A stretch of 64,000 bases of DNA. Source: Methylomonas sp. UP202. GTDB taxonomy: Bacteria > Pseudomonadota > Gammaproteobacteria > Methylococcales > Methylomonadaceae. The stretch lies in the NCBI RefSeq assembly GCF_029910655.1, contig NZ_CP123897.1:3833547-3897546 (forward strand), read 5' to 3'. Under the pieces are notes generated by a model. The model was given only the letters and a program-made list of their open reading frames with translations. It ran no database searches and was not told the DNA's origin. Both the position numbers and the translations under genes were made by a program. Below are positions 27,016-36,073 of this stretch, piece after piece. How positions within the stretch are numbered: the stretch's first letter is position 1; the number at the start of each line of letters is the position of its first letter.

Positions 27016-27903
27016 TTACAGCTTGGCCAGTACTTTGGCGATCGTCTCGCCCATTGCCGCCGGTGTCGGCGCGATCGTCACGCCCAGTTCTTTCAGCCTT
27101 TCGACTTTCTCCGCCGCCGATTCGCCGGTCGAGGAAATAATCGCGCCGGCATGGCCCATACGGCGGCCTTTCGGCGCGGTCAGACCCGCGATATAGGCCA
27201 CCACCGGTTTACTCATGTTTTCCTTGGCGAATACGCCGGCTTCGACTTCTTGCGGTCCGCCGATCTCGCCGATCATCATCACCACCTTGGTCTCCGGATC
27301 TTGCTCGAAGCGCTCCAGAATGTCGCGGTGCGAGCTGCCGTTGATCGGGTCGCCGCCGATACCGACCGAAGTGGACACGCCTATACCCAGCGCCTTCATT
27401 TGGTCGGCGGCTTCGTAGCCCAGCGTGCCGGAACGGCCAACAATGCCGACGCTGCCGGGAATGTAAATGTGGCCCGGCATGATGCCCAGCATCGCCTTGC
27501 CTGGGCTGATGGTGCCGGCGCAGTTAGGCCCGGTCAACACCATGCGTTTTTCCTTGGGGAATTTGCTCAAAAAGTTTTTGACCTTCATCATGTCCTGAGT
27601 CGGAATGCCGTCGGTAATCGACACGCAGTATTTAATACCGGCGTCGGCGGCTTCCATGATCGAATCGGCGGCGTAAGCCGGCGGCACGAACACGATGCTG
27701 GCTTCGGCGCCGGCCTGCTCGACCGCTTCCTTGACGGTATTGAACACCGGCCGGCCCAAATGGGTTTGACCGCCCTTGCCCGGCGTGATGCCGCCGACCA
27801 CGTTGGAACCGTAGTCGATCATTTCCTGAGCGTGAAAGCTGCCGATCTTGCCGGTAAAGCCTTGAACGATGATGCGGGTGGATTTATCGATGAAAATTGA
27901 CAT
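27016..27903 (-). CDS. mtkB: Malate-CoA ligase (malate thiokinase), alpha-type subunit
   Basis: The 295-residue protein is homologous to the succinyl-CoA synthetase alpha subunit: a CoA-binding Rossmann domain at the N-terminus (RIIVQGFTGKIGSFHAQ) and the phospho-histidine loop GHAGAIISS near 250. Sequence alone cannot separate succinate from malate ligase, but the gene follows mtkA by 9 bp and both lie downstream of malyl-CoA lyase, which identifies the serine-cycle enzyme. MtkAB makes malyl-CoA from malate, CoA and ATP in the cytoplasm; Mcl then cleaves it to acetyl-CoA and glyoxylate. A strong terminator follows. Confidence 0.92.
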   Translation of the reverse strand: MSIFIDKSTRIIVQGFTGKIGSFHAQEMIDYGSNVVGGITPGKGGQTHLGRPVFNTVKEAVEQAGAEASIVFVPPAYAADSIMEAADAGIKYCVSITDGIPTQDMMKVKNFLSKFPKEKRMVLTGPNCAGTISPGKAMLGIMPGHIYIPGSVGIVGRSGTLGYEAADQMKALGIGVSTSVGIGGDPINGSSHRDILERFEQDPETKVVMMIGEIGGPQEVEAGVFAKENMSKPVVAYIAGLTAPKGRRMGHAGAIISSTGESAAEKVERLKELGVTIAPTPAAMGETIAKVLAKL

Positions 27904-27912
27904 AGTGTTTCC

Positions 27913-29094
27913 TTATCCTTGCGCGGCCACGACTTGGTTGCGGGCGGCGACGGCTTTTTCGGCGGCTTCCGCCAAGGTATCGGCGGTAATGATCGGCAAT
28001 CCGCTATCCTCGATGATCTTGCGGCCCTGCTCGACGTTGGTACCGGACAGGCGCACCACCAGCGGCACTTTCATGTCGATGTTCTTGACCGCTTGCACGA
28101 CGCCCTCGGCGATCCAGTCGCAACGGTTGATGCCGGCGAAGATATTGACCAGCATGGCTTTGACGTTTTTGTCCTGCAACACCATCCGGAAGGCTTTTTC
28201 GGTACGCTCGGCCGAGGCGCCGCCGCCGACGTCCAAAAAGTTGGCCGGCTCGCCGCCCGCCAGTTTGATCATATCCATCGTCGCCATCGCCAGACCGGCG
28301 CCGTTAATCATGCAACCGATGTCGCCGTCCAGGCCGACGTAGCTCAAGCCGCGGTCGGCCGCCGCCATTTCGCGCGGATCTTCCTGGGTCTTATCGCGCA
28401 ACTCGGAAATTTTTTGACGGCGGAACAAGGCGTTATCGTCGAAACCCATTTTCGCGTCCAGCGCGATCAATTCGTCGTGACCGGTAATCACCAGCGGATT
28501 GATTTCGATCATATTGGCGTCCAGGTCGCGCATCGCCCGGTAACAACCTTGAATCAATTTAACCGCTTGCGGCACTTGGTCGGCGGTCATGCCCAACGCG
28601 AACGCCATCTCGCGCGCTTGAAAATCTTGCAAGCCGACGGCCGGCTCGATGTGGATCTTCTTGATTGCGTCCGGGTTGGTCTCGGCCAGTTCTTCGATTT
28701 CCATGCCGCCTTGCGCCGAGCCGACCATAACGATGCGCTCGTGGGCGCGGTCAATCAGCAGGCTGAAATACAGTTCCTTAGCGATGTCGGCGCCGGCTTC
28801 GACATACAGGCGCAAACATTGTTTACCGGCCGGACCGGTTTGATGGGTTACCAAACGTTTGCCGAGCAAGGCTTCGGCGGCGGCGCTGACGTCGTCGTGG
28901 GTTTTGCACACCTTGATACCGCCGGCCTTACCGCGCGCGCCGGAATGAATTTGGGCCTTGACGACCCAGACGTGGCCGCCGATTTCGCGCGAGCGTTGCA
29001 CCGCGTCTTCCGGACTGTAAGCCAGACCGCCCTCGGCGATTTTCACGCCGTATTCCGCGAGCAACTGTTTTGCTTGGTACTCATGAATGTCCAT
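27913..29094 (-). CDS. mtkA: Malate-CoA ligase (malate thiokinase), ATP-grasp beta-type subunit
   Basis: The 393-residue ATP-grasp protein opens [16 protein letters not shown], with [16 protein letters not shown] as the nucleotide-binding segment and [17 protein letters not shown] in the C-terminal ligase domain. [14 protein letters not shown] and the overall text closely follow methylotroph MtkA rather than SucC. It forms a heterotetramer with MtkB (9 bp downstream). Upstream, a 91-bp inverted-repeat element separates it from mcl (start 30172, stop 29219). Same-strand order mcl-mtkA-mtkB matches a serine-cycle operon. Confidence 0.94.
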   Translation of the reverse strand: MDIHEYQAKQLLAEYGVKIAEGGLAYSPEDAVQRSREIGGHVWVVKAQIHSGARGKAGGIKVCKTHDDVSAAAEALLGKRLVTHQTGPAGKQCLRLYVEAGADIAKELYFSLLIDRAHERIVMVGSAQGGMEIEELAETNPDAIKKIHIEPAVGLQDFQAREMAFALGMTADQVPQAVKLIQGCYRAMRDLDANMIEINPLVITGHDELIALDAKMGFDDNALFRRQKISELRDKTQEDPREMAAADRGLSYVGLDGDIGCMINGAGLAMATMDMIKLAGGEPANFLDVGGGASAERTEKAFRMVLQDKNVKAMLVNIFAGINRCDWIAEGVVQAVKNIDMKVPLVVRLSGTNVEQGRKIIEDSGLPIITADTLAEAAEKAVAARNQVVAAQG

Positions 29095-29118
29095 GGGTTC
29101 TCTCGTGATATTGGAAAA

Positions 29119-29209
29119 TGTAGGTTGGGTTAGCGAAGCCTAACCCAACATTAAAGCCTTCGTGTTGGGTTAGGCCCTTAGCCTTCGCTCAGGACTTACC
29201 CAACCTACA
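29119..29209. repeat. MITE-like inverted-repeat element, 91 bp (copy B, between mcl and mtkA)
   Basis: Same family as 19686-19777: it starts TGTAGGTTGGGTTAGC and ends TACCCAACCTACA, with the inner TAACCCAACATTAAA...TGTTGGGTTA pair. It fills nearly the whole gap between the mcl stop (29219) and the mtkA start (29094). Confidence 0.9.
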
Positions 29210-29218
29210 AGAATTGAA

Positions 29219-30172
29219 TTATTTAGTTTTCGCGGCGATCGCTTCGGCGGCGCGGACAATGTTGTTGGCCATCCGTTCGGACGCGGCGTCGATCAAACGA
29301 CCGTCCAGCGCGGCGGCGCCCTTGCCCTGGGCGGCGGCTTCCTTCAAGGCTTGCAGGATACGCTTGGCTTTTTCGACTTCGGCCGGCGGCGGGGTAAACA
29401 CTTCGTTGGCCAACGCGATTTGCGACGGATGGATCGCCCATTTGCCTTCGCAACCCAGCGCGGCGGCACGGCGGGCGCCGGCTTTGTAGCCTTCCGGGTC
29501 CTTGATGTCGCCGAACGGACCGTCGATCGGCCGCAGGCCGTAAGCCCGGCAAGCCACCGTCATCCGGCTGATCGCGAAATGCCACTGGTCGCCCGGATAA
29601 TCCGGATTCAAACCGCCGATGTTGACGGTACGGGCGCGATTGCTGGCCGCGTAATCGGCGACACCGAAATGCAGGGCTTCCAAACGGCCGCCGATGGCGC
29701 CCTGCTTGGCGATGTCTTCGACGTTGGCCATGCCCAACGCGGTTTCGATCAAGGCTTCGATACCGATTTTATTGGTCAGGCCTTGCTGCATTTCCAACTG
29801 GCTCAGCATCGCATCGACCATGTAAACGTCGCTGTAAACGCCGACCTTGGGCACCAACAGGGTTTTGATCTTGGCGCCGGCCTGCTCGACCAGATCGACC
29901 ACGTCGCGCACCATATATTGAGTATCCAGACCGTTGATCCGCACCGACAAGGTGATGCCGTGGCCTTCCCAGTCCAAGTCGTTGATGGCTTGGATCACGT
30001 TTTTACGGGCTTGCAGCTTGTCGTCCGGCGCGACCGCGTCCTCCAAATCCAGGAAAATGAAGTCCACACCGCTTTTCAGGGCTTTTTCGAACATGTCCGG
30101 ATTGGAACCCGGCACCGCCAGTTCGCAGCGTTGCACGCGTTGCGCGTTGGCTTGGTAAAGAGTGTGGCTCAT
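29219..30172 (-). CDS. mcl: Malyl-CoA lyase
   Basis: The 317-residue protein is a CitE/HpcH-family TIM-barrel lyase cleaving malyl-CoA to acetyl-CoA and glyoxylate. FIFLDLEDAVAPDDK carries the metal-binding Glu/Asp, SVRINGLDT the substrate Arg, and GIEALIETALGM the second acidic ligand; GKWAIHPSQIALAN near 250 is the CoA-side motif. Citrate lyase beta subunits share this fold, but the neighbours mtkA and mtkB make the serine-cycle role clear. It is the first gene of the operon. Confidence 0.94.
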   Translation of the reverse strand: MSHTLYQANAQRVQRCELAVPGSNPDMFEKALKSGVDFIFLDLEDAVAPDDKLQARKNVIQAINDLDWEGHGITLSVRINGLDTQYMVRDVVDLVEQAGAKIKTLLVPKVGVYSDVYMVDAMLSQLEMQQGLTNKIGIEALIETALGMANVEDIAKQGAIGGRLEALHFGVADYAASNRARTVNIGGLNPDYPGDQWHFAISRMTVACRAYGLRPIDGPFGDIKDPEGYKAGARRAAALGCEGKWAIHPSQIALANEVFTPPPAEVEKAKRILQALKEAAAQGKGAAALDGRLIDAASERMANNIVRAAEAIAAKTK

Positions 30173-30640
30173 GAATCAATTCCTAAGGTTAGTGAGAGAA
30201 CGGCTGTTTTTGCTGTTCCGGCAATGATTTAAATAGCCAGCCATTTTACTTTCGGGACGTGCAAAGTCAACGCTTGCGGACCGATGCGCGCACTGTCATG
30301 GAGCAAACGCCATGCCTGCCGATGGTTGCCGATCCCCGAACCCATTCGGCGCCGCGTGCCAAACCCGCCAAGGCTACCCGAGGCGGTTTGAGACTCGGGA
30401 TGGTTTTGTCGCAACCTGGATCTATATTGTCGGCCCTGTGAACCAATAGCTATTGATGGCTTTTCAACCGGAAAATCAGGCATATGCCCTACCCATGCGT
30501 CATATGCCGCACTTTTCTTTGAAATACGCCCGCCAAAATCACTCAAGGCGACGATAACCCCGCGCCATGCGGTCAGATACCGATATTTGGCGTCTATATT
30601 GCTTAGATGCGGATTTATTTTCGCCATTCTCTCAGACACC
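30173..30640. other. Divergent intergenic region, 468 bp, no gene accepted
   Basis: It separates mcl (minus) from the ECF sigma factor gene (plus). A 147-codon minus frame here lacks any recognisable feature and crosses the sigma factor start, so I reject it. No Fur box or other operator was secured. Confidence 0.4.
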
Positions 30641-31162
30641 ATGACGCAATCCGAGCAAGGTATCGTAGCCAACCAGGACTTAGCGGAGTTCGTCAGGGCT
30701 AATCATGCGCAATTGCAAAAATATCTTTACTGGCAGGTTCAATCCCGGGAAATAGCCGAGGAATTGGCGCAAGAAACCTATTTGCGCTATTTGAGACAAG
30801 CGGAAACCGATCGAGTCGTCGACCTGAATGCGTATTTGTTCACCATCGCCGCCAATCTGGCCCGGGATCATTTACGCGGCGTCAAACGTGGGCAAGACAG
30901 GGAATTCGTAGCGCTGGACATCGACATGCCCGATAGCAAGCCCAATACCGAGGAAATCATCGCCAGGCAATGCCTGAACCAGCAACTGCATCGCGCGATC
31001 GCGAGCCTACCGGCACTGACCCGAGACGTGTTCTTGCTGTACCGTAGCGATCGACTCAGCTACAAACAAATTGGCGAGCTGTTAAACATCTCCGAACGCA
31101 ATGTAGAATACCAACTACGCCAGGCACAACTGCTGTGCCGAAGTTTTTTGAAAAAAACCTAA
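30641..31162 (+). CDS. FecI-type ECF sigma factor
   Basis: The 173-residue protein starts at the ATG at 30641 (MTQSEQGIVANQD). Region 2 contains ELAQETYLRYLRQAE and the DLNAYLFTIAANLARDHLRG segment typical of FecI-type sigma factors, and region 4 is a C-terminal helix-turn-helix (LSYKQIGELLNISERNVEYQLRQA). It would be released by the FecR-like regulator encoded next (31366) when the TonB receptor (32621) binds its ligand, and would then direct transcription of that receptor. A 153-bp inverted-repeat element begins directly after the stop codon and splits the fecI-fecR gap. Confidence 0.92.
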   Translation: MTQSEQGIVANQDLAEFVRANHAQLQKYLYWQVQSREIAEELAQETYLRYLRQAETDRVVDLNAYLFTIAANLARDHLRGVKRGQDREFVALDIDMPDSKPNTEEIIARQCLNQQLHRAIASLPALTRDVFLLYRSDRLSYKQIGELLNISERNVEYQLRQAQLLCRSFLKKT

Positions 31163-31315
31163 TTCTACATTGTCAGATTTAAGCAACGCCGTCATGTCCG
31201 CCGGGAAGCGGGCATCCAGTGCCATGGATGGCAAGCTTCGATCCGTCCGTGGGGTCTGGATTTCGGCAATCCCTGCCGAAATGACGAGCACTACCGAGAA
31301 TCTGACAAGGTAGAA
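31163..31315. repeat. MITE-like element with 17-bp terminal inverted repeats, between fecI-like and fecR-like genes
   Basis: The left end TTCTACATTGTCAGATT (31163-31179) and right end AATCTGACAAGGTAGAA (31299-31315) are inverted copies with mismatches in the middle. Inside is a second imperfect hairpin (GTCATGTCCGCCGGGAAGCGGGCATCCAG ... CTGGATTTCGGC...CCGAAATGAC, cited in parts) resembling the dispersed 'GTCATTCCCGC...GCGGGAATGAC' repeats. Confidence 0.8.
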
Positions 31316-31365
31316 CTAAGCCCTTCCAGTATCGTAGCAGCCCTGCCTGGTTTTACAGGCATCAC

Positions 31366-32373
31366 TTGCTTGCGGAGCCAGTCATCGACTCTCAAACCAC
31401 TCCAGACCCGCTTGACGATCTGTTTGCCGAAGCCAATGCCTGGTTTTTTCGGCTACGCGCCGACGACGTGAGCGAAACCGATCAGCGAAATTTTTTGCTT
31501 TGGCTCGCCACCAGCCCGGCCCACGCCCAAGCCTGGGACGAAGCGCAAGAATTGTTCATGCTTTTGGAGTTACCGGCGCAAGAAATCCTGCAAAGCCAGC
31601 GCTCCGCCGCGACCAACGCAGTAGAAAGCCCGCGACCGCCCGTTCGGCGTCATCGCATCGGACCAGCGCGAGTCGCGATAGCGGCGATGCTTTGCGTTGC
31701 CGTGCTGGCGGCATATTTAAAGCCCTCACTGCTAAAAGCCCTGCAAAGCGATTTTGCCACGGCAACCGGCGAGCAACGCGTCGTTACGCTGAGCGACGGC
31801 TCGCGATTGTTGCTGAATACCGATACCGCGATCAGTGTCGATATCCAAGAATCAAGGCGCACCGTCCGGCTTTTGGATGGCGAGGTCTTTTTTGAAGTCA
31901 GCCACGCGCCGCAACGCCCCTTTATCGTGATCGCCGGCAACATCCACACCAAGGTGACCGGCACCGCCTTCAGTGTAAAACACGGCGAGGACGGCGTGAC
32001 CGTCACGGTGGCCGAGGGTCGAGTGGAAACCGGGGGCGACTCGCCCGACCGAACCGTCACCCCGCTGACGCCGGGGCAATCCGCGCGCTATAGAGCCGAG
32101 CAAGCCGCGATCGTCGAGACCGCCGACTTGCGGCGGACCCTGGCATGGCGACAAGGGCAACTGGTGTTTGTGCAAACGCCGCTGGAAACGGTAGTGGCCG
32201 AAATCAATCGTTACCGTCCCGGCCGCTTGCTGATCGCAAACCCGCGATTGAAGCCGCTGCCGGTCACCGCAGTGTTTAATGTGAATGGCTTGGATGAAGC
32301 CGCCACGATGCTGGAACGCAGTCTTGGCATACATAGCCAAAAGCTGACCGATTATTTGGTATTGCTGGATTGA
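31366..32373 (+). CDS. FecR-type anti-sigma/regulator protein
   Basis: The product is about 335 residues. An N-terminal DUF4880 cytoplasmic domain (ANAWFFRLRADDVSETDQRNFLLWL) binds the sigma factor. One membrane segment (VAIAAMLCVAVLAAYL) follows near residue 105-122, then the FecR domain (GEQRVVTLSDGSRLLLNTDT, about 130-230), and a C-terminal DUF4974-like part ending in LTDYLVLLD that contacts the receptor. The start is uncertain: a TTG at 31366 is the best I can see. It belongs to the sigma factor/FecR/receptor signalling cassette. The receptor follows after about 250 bp. Confidence 0.88.
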   Translation: MLAEPVIDSQTTPDPLDDLFAEANAWFFRLRADDVSETDQRNFLLWLATSPAHAQAWDEAQELFMLLELPAQEILQSQRSAATNAVESPRPPVRRHRIGPARVAIAAMLCVAVLAAYLKPSLLKALQSDFATATGEQRVVTLSDGSRLLLNTDTAISVDIQESRRTVRLLDGEVFFEVSHAPQRPFIVIAGNIHTKVTGTAFSVKHGEDGVTVTVAEGRVETGGDSPDRTVTPLTPGQSARYRAEQAAIVETADLRRTLAWRQGQLVFVQTPLETVVAEINRYRPGRLLIANPRLKPLPVTAVFNVNGLDEAATMLERSLGIHSQKLTDYLVLLD

Positions 32374-32620
32374 GCGGCGGGCGGTTTGGCATCATTGGAC
32401 ACCGTGGTTAACGATATTCGCCCGTTTCCAAGCTGCGGGGGAGCCCTACTATTTCCGCTTCCTCGGTGCCTCGGCCCGGCCGGTGGCGCGATTGATCGCC
32501 GAAGTCCGCGTGCGTTTTTTTCGCTGACGGGCATTGTTAAAGCCGAGCGGAGTTAGGCCTCGCTCTATCGAATGGGTCAGAATGCAGCGTAACCCTGCCC
32601 GGCACTTGAAAGCAAACCCG

Positions 32621-35035
32621 ATGCCAAACTCTATGCCGTCCATTCAAACCCTCACTAAAGGCGTCTTGCTCTGGGCCTGGATACAGACCGGCCCGGTGCA
32701 TGCCGAGGCCGCCCTCGCGCCGCCGACGGCTGCCTTCCATATTTCGAGGCAATCGTTGGATACAGCGCTGGTCGAGTTCTCGCTGCAATCGGGCTTGCAA
32801 GTAATCGCCAGCGGCCAACTGACCGCCGGTTTGATGTCTCCCGGCGTATCGGGCTCATATTCAACGTTACAAGCTTTGCAAAAAATCCTGGCCGGTAGCG
32901 GCCTAGTTTATCGGCTGAACGGCGAAACCGCTGTCAGCCTGGAACCGGCACCGGCCATGCCAAGCCCGCCCATAAACACACTGCCGGCGATCAATGTCAC
33001 CACCCTTACCATGCCCGATCCGGCGCCGAATTATCTGCTGCCCAACGCGTCCACCGCCACCAAAACCGACACGCCGATCATGAATACCCCGTATTCGATC
33101 AAAACGGTGCCCAAAGCCGTGCTGGACGATCAACAAGTCATTCGAATGGACAAGGCGCTGCAAAACGTGGCCGGGGTTTTGCCGGAAGCCTCCAGCGCGC
33201 TGTTTCGGGACAGTTTTACGATACGCGGTTTCACTACCGGCAACGCGATTCTGTCCTACCGTGACGGCGTGCCCTTTCCACAAGCCTATTCCAACGGTCT
33301 GTCCAGCAAGCGCGATCCGGCCAATCTTCAACAAATCGAGGTATTGAAGGGTCCGGGGTCACTGCTGTTCGGCCGCGTGGAGCCGGGCGGCGTCATCAAC
33401 GTCATCACCAAGCAGCCGCTGGCCACGCCCTATTACGCGTTGCAACAGCAATTCGGTTCATTCGGCTATTACCGAACCAGTCTGGATGCCACCGGGCCGG
33501 TTACCGGCGACAAGCGACTGCTGTACCGCGTCAATGCGGCTAACGAAACGACCGGCTCTTTTTCCGATTTCGTCAACAGCAATCGATACTTTATAGCACC
33601 GGTCCTGAGTTGGAATCTCGACGCACGCGACCAAGTGACCGCCGATTTCGAATACCAGCGGTTCGACGAAACGGCCGCCGCCGCGATCCCGGCGCTGGGC
33701 AAGCGTCCGGCTTATGTGCCGCGTGACCGCAATATTGGCGAACCTGGTTTTTCGGCGAATAATGGCGCAAGAGTTTTGGCTGGTTTCAATTGGTCTCACC
33801 AATTCAATGACCACTGGCAACTGTCGCAGCGTTTTTATTACAATGGGATACGCTCCGAAATTAATGGTACCTTTCTGCGTGGCAACGCCGATTCTCAAGG
33901 TAATATCTCCCGTGGCATGGGACACCAAAATGTTCAGTCCGACAATTATTTCGCCGCGATTAATCTTACCGGCAAGCTCAAAACCTGGGACCTGAAACAC
34001 ACTTTGTTGTTCGGCGGCGATTATTACCGTGCCGATGACGTCGATCCGTTCGATGTCCGCTTCATTCCGGGTTCTTTTAATGTTTTCAAGCCGGTCTACG
34101 GCACTATCAGCTTTGACGCCATCGATCCCAGCCAACGCGTCAGATTCGGCGTGGACGCCATGACGTCCTGGTATGGCGTGTACGGTCAGGATCAAATCGA
34201 GTTGCCTGGCCAGCTCTATGCTTTGGGCGGGCTACGTTACGACCAGGCCAATCAATTCGATCATCTGCTCAATTCCGTGGCCGGCGACGAACAGCGCGTG
34301 AGTCCGCGCGGCGGCTTGTTGTGGCGGCCGTTGCCGGAATGGTCGCTATACGGCAGCTATAGCGAAAACTTTGGGGCGCAAAACGGCGTCAACGGCGCTG
34401 GACGGATCTTGCCGGCGCAAACCGCCGAGCAGTGGGAAATCGGCGTCAAAACCGAGCAAGGGCAAGGCCGTTTTAGCGCTTCGCTGGCTTACTACGATTT
34501 GAGCAAGCGCAATATCGCCGTCAAGGATCCCAATAACCCGTTGTTAATGGCGACGATAGGCGCCGCCGAAAGCCGGGGCCTGGAACTGGATGTGGCCGGC
34601 GAGTTGCTACCGGGCTGGCGAGTGATTGGCGGTTACAGCGAATTGTTTTTCGCCGCCATCACTGCTGATACCGACGCAAGCGGCGGCACCGGTACTCAGG
34701 GCCACAGACTACCCAACGCCCCGCGCCATTCGGGTAGTCTGTTCAGCAGTTTTGAGTTTCAGAGCGGCATCTTGCAAGGACTTAAGCTGGGTGCCGGTAT
34801 CAATGCCGTCAGCCAGCGCCAGGGCGATCAGGCCAACAGTTATCAGGTTCCCGGCTATTTGTTGGTCAATCTGCTGGCCGGCTATTCGTTCAAGCTCGGT
34901 TCCAGCAAATTCACCGCCCAACTGAATATCGACAATCTATTCGACCGCTATTACTTTGTCGGCAGCAACACCGGTAACGACATTTTTTTCGGTCCGCCGC
35001 GTAGTTTTCTGGGCTCGATTAAAGTCAAATTCTAG
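32621..35035 (+). CDS. TonB-dependent transducer receptor with STN signalling domain
   Basis: I choose the ATG at 32621 (MPNSMPSIQTLTKG), which gives a normal signal peptide ending near VHAEA and an 804-residue protein; upstream frames start at a TTG or ATG with no signal peptide. Residues about 45-100 are an STN domain (FHISRQSLDTALVEFSLQSG), typical of FecA/FpvA transducers that signal to FecR. The plug has VLKGPGSLLFGRVEPGGVINVITKQP, and the barrel ends with LGSIKVKF, the terminal Phe needed for assembly. The ligand is probably a ferric siderophore, but nothing in the window shows which. The 3' end overlaps the convergent VPLPA gene by 11 bp. Confidence 0.9.
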   Translation: MPNSMPSIQTLTKGVLLWAWIQTGPVHAEAALAPPTAAFHISRQSLDTALVEFSLQSGLQVIASGQLTAGLMSPGVSGSYSTLQALQKILAGSGLVYRLNGETAVSLEPAPAMPSPPINTLPAINVTTLTMPDPAPNYLLPNASTATKTDTPIMNTPYSIKTVPKAVLDDQQVIRMDKALQNVAGVLPEASSALFRDSFTIRGFTTGNAILSYRDGVPFPQAYSNGLSSKRDPANLQQIEVLKGPGSLLFGRVEPGGVINVITKQPLATPYYALQQQFGSFGYYRTSLDATGPVTGDKRLLYRVNAANETTGSFSDFVNSNRYFIAPVLSWNLDARDQVTADFEYQRFDETAAAAIPALGKRPAYVPRDRNIGEPGFSANNGARVLAGFNWSHQFNDHWQLSQRFYYNGIRSEINGTFLRGNADSQGNISRGMGHQNVQSDNYFAAINLTGKLKTWDLKHTLLFGGDYYRADDVDPFDVRFIPGSFNVFKPVYGTISFDAIDPSQRVRFGVDAMTSWYGVYGQDQIELPGQLYALGGLRYDQANQFDHLLNSVAGDEQRVSPRGGLLWRPLPEWSLYGSYSENFGAQNGVNGAGRILPAQTAEQWEIGVKTEQGQGRFSASLAYYDLSKRNIAVKDPNNPLLMATIGAAESRGLELDVAGELLPGWRVIGGYSELFFAAITADTDASGGTGTQGHRLPNAPRHSGSLFSSFEFQSGILQGLKLGAGINAVSQRQGDQANSYQVPGYLLVNLLAGYSFKLGSSKFTAQLNIDNLFDRYYFVGSNTGNDIFFGPPRSFLGSIKVKF

Positions 35036-36062
35036 CCGCCGGCACCGCCCCTGCTTTATAAAAGGACTTGCGGCGGCGCCCGGTCGCCAATAATCCCGGC
35101 ATTAGCGATGCGAACAGCCAGCCCGCCGCCGGAACCGGCACGGCGAATGTATAGCTAAATGTCAACTGGCCACTCAGATTGCTCAAGCCGAACGAGGTGC
35201 TTCCCGGTAGTAAGGCTCCGCCGGCGGCGATGCTGTAATCGCCGGCCGCCAAGGCAATCGCCAAATGTTCGGTGATCCGGGTGCTGTCGTTCGAGGCGCG
35301 GGTATGTAAATCATTCGCGGCCTGGACCAGCTGCAAGGCGCTCCAGTTGCCGGCGGCATTGGCCTGACTCCAACCGGCCAGGGCGTTGAACTGCCCGACA
35401 TAGGCCTCGGCATTGTTGAGCGTATCCCGAAACGGCGACAGATTGCCCTGCGCATCGACTACCGTGCCAGTATCCTTGGCATTTTGTACCTTGACGAAAC
35501 CTGCTCCCAGCGGGTTGAGCGCGTCGGTCACTGTATCGTCATGACCTTGATAGACCGGTAAGCCACGGTATAGCGAAAAGGCGCTATCCAGCAAACTGCT
35601 GCCGGCACTGACCGTCCAGCTAATGTCGACCTGGGCATCATGCCGCAGCCGAAAGTTGAAAAAATCGACTTTGTGCGAATCGCCCAGCGTGGCTTGTGTG
35701 CCCGCACCCCAGCCAAAGTCAGTGACATCGTTCACCTGCACGCTGGCGCCCCCGTTGTATTCACCGTAACTAACGCCACTGAACACCCCGACGCTTGTAG
35801 TGTTCTGATAAGTACTATTCCAGTAGGTTGGATTGTCCAAAGCCAAGTCTTGCGGGGTGGCAGCGCCGGATTGGGCCTGGGAAATCGCTTTACCGGCGGC
35901 GGTCAGATCAGCAATCTGTACGCCCTGATTCAAGTCATAACTTTCCACATGCGCCGAGGCGGCAGATGCGACCCAAACGCAGCACCAGGCCACACTTTTC
36001 AGATAACATTTCAGCCGGGCTTGCGATTGCCGGCTTGGGTTTTTGATAACAACGCTAGACAT
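35025..36062 (-). CDS. VPLPA-CTERM surface protein, HVEYYDLNQ family (member 1)
   Basis: The 345-residue exported protein has a signal peptide ending SAASA, then mature HVESYDLNQGVQIADL. The family motifs follow in order: LGDSHKVDFFNFRL, LDSAFSLYRG with GHDD, SPFRDT, YVGQFNALAGWSQAN and LAAGDYSIAAGGAL. The C-terminus is a VPVPAAGWLF sorting motif plus hydrophobic helix and RRRK, the VPLPA/PEP-CTERM signal processed by an exosortase, which is not in the window. The stop lies 11 bp inside the 3' end of the TonB receptor gene, and the gene follows member 2 (36074-37210) by 11 bp. The function is unknown; the fold is probably a beta-sandwich. Confidence 0.85.
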   Translation of the reverse strand: MSSVVIKNPSRQSQARLKCYLKSVAWCCVWVASAASAHVESYDLNQGVQIADLTAAGKAISQAQSGAATPQDLALDNPTYWNSTYQNTTSVGVFSGVSYGEYNGGASVQVNDVTDFGWGAGTQATLGDSHKVDFFNFRLRHDAQVDISWTVSAGSSLLDSAFSLYRGLPVYQGHDDTVTDALNPLGAGFVKVQNAKDTGTVVDAQGNLSPFRDTLNNAEAYVGQFNALAGWSQANAAGNWSALQLVQAANDLHTRASNDSTRITEHLAIALAAGDYSIAAGGALLPGSTSFGLSNLSGQLTFSYTFAVPVPAAGWLFASLMPGLLATGRRRKSFYKAGAVPAARI

Positions 36063-36073
36063 CGCTTACCTCC

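Noticed and set aside
27016..29094. Succinyl-CoA synthetase (sucCD) instead of malate thiokinase
   Set aside because: The beta-subunit text follows methylotroph MtkA, and the genes lie directly behind malyl-CoA lyase rather than TCA-cycle genes.
30229..30672. 147-codon minus-strand frame upstream of mcl
   Set aside because: It overlaps the sigma factor start and has no domain or codon pattern like its neighbours.
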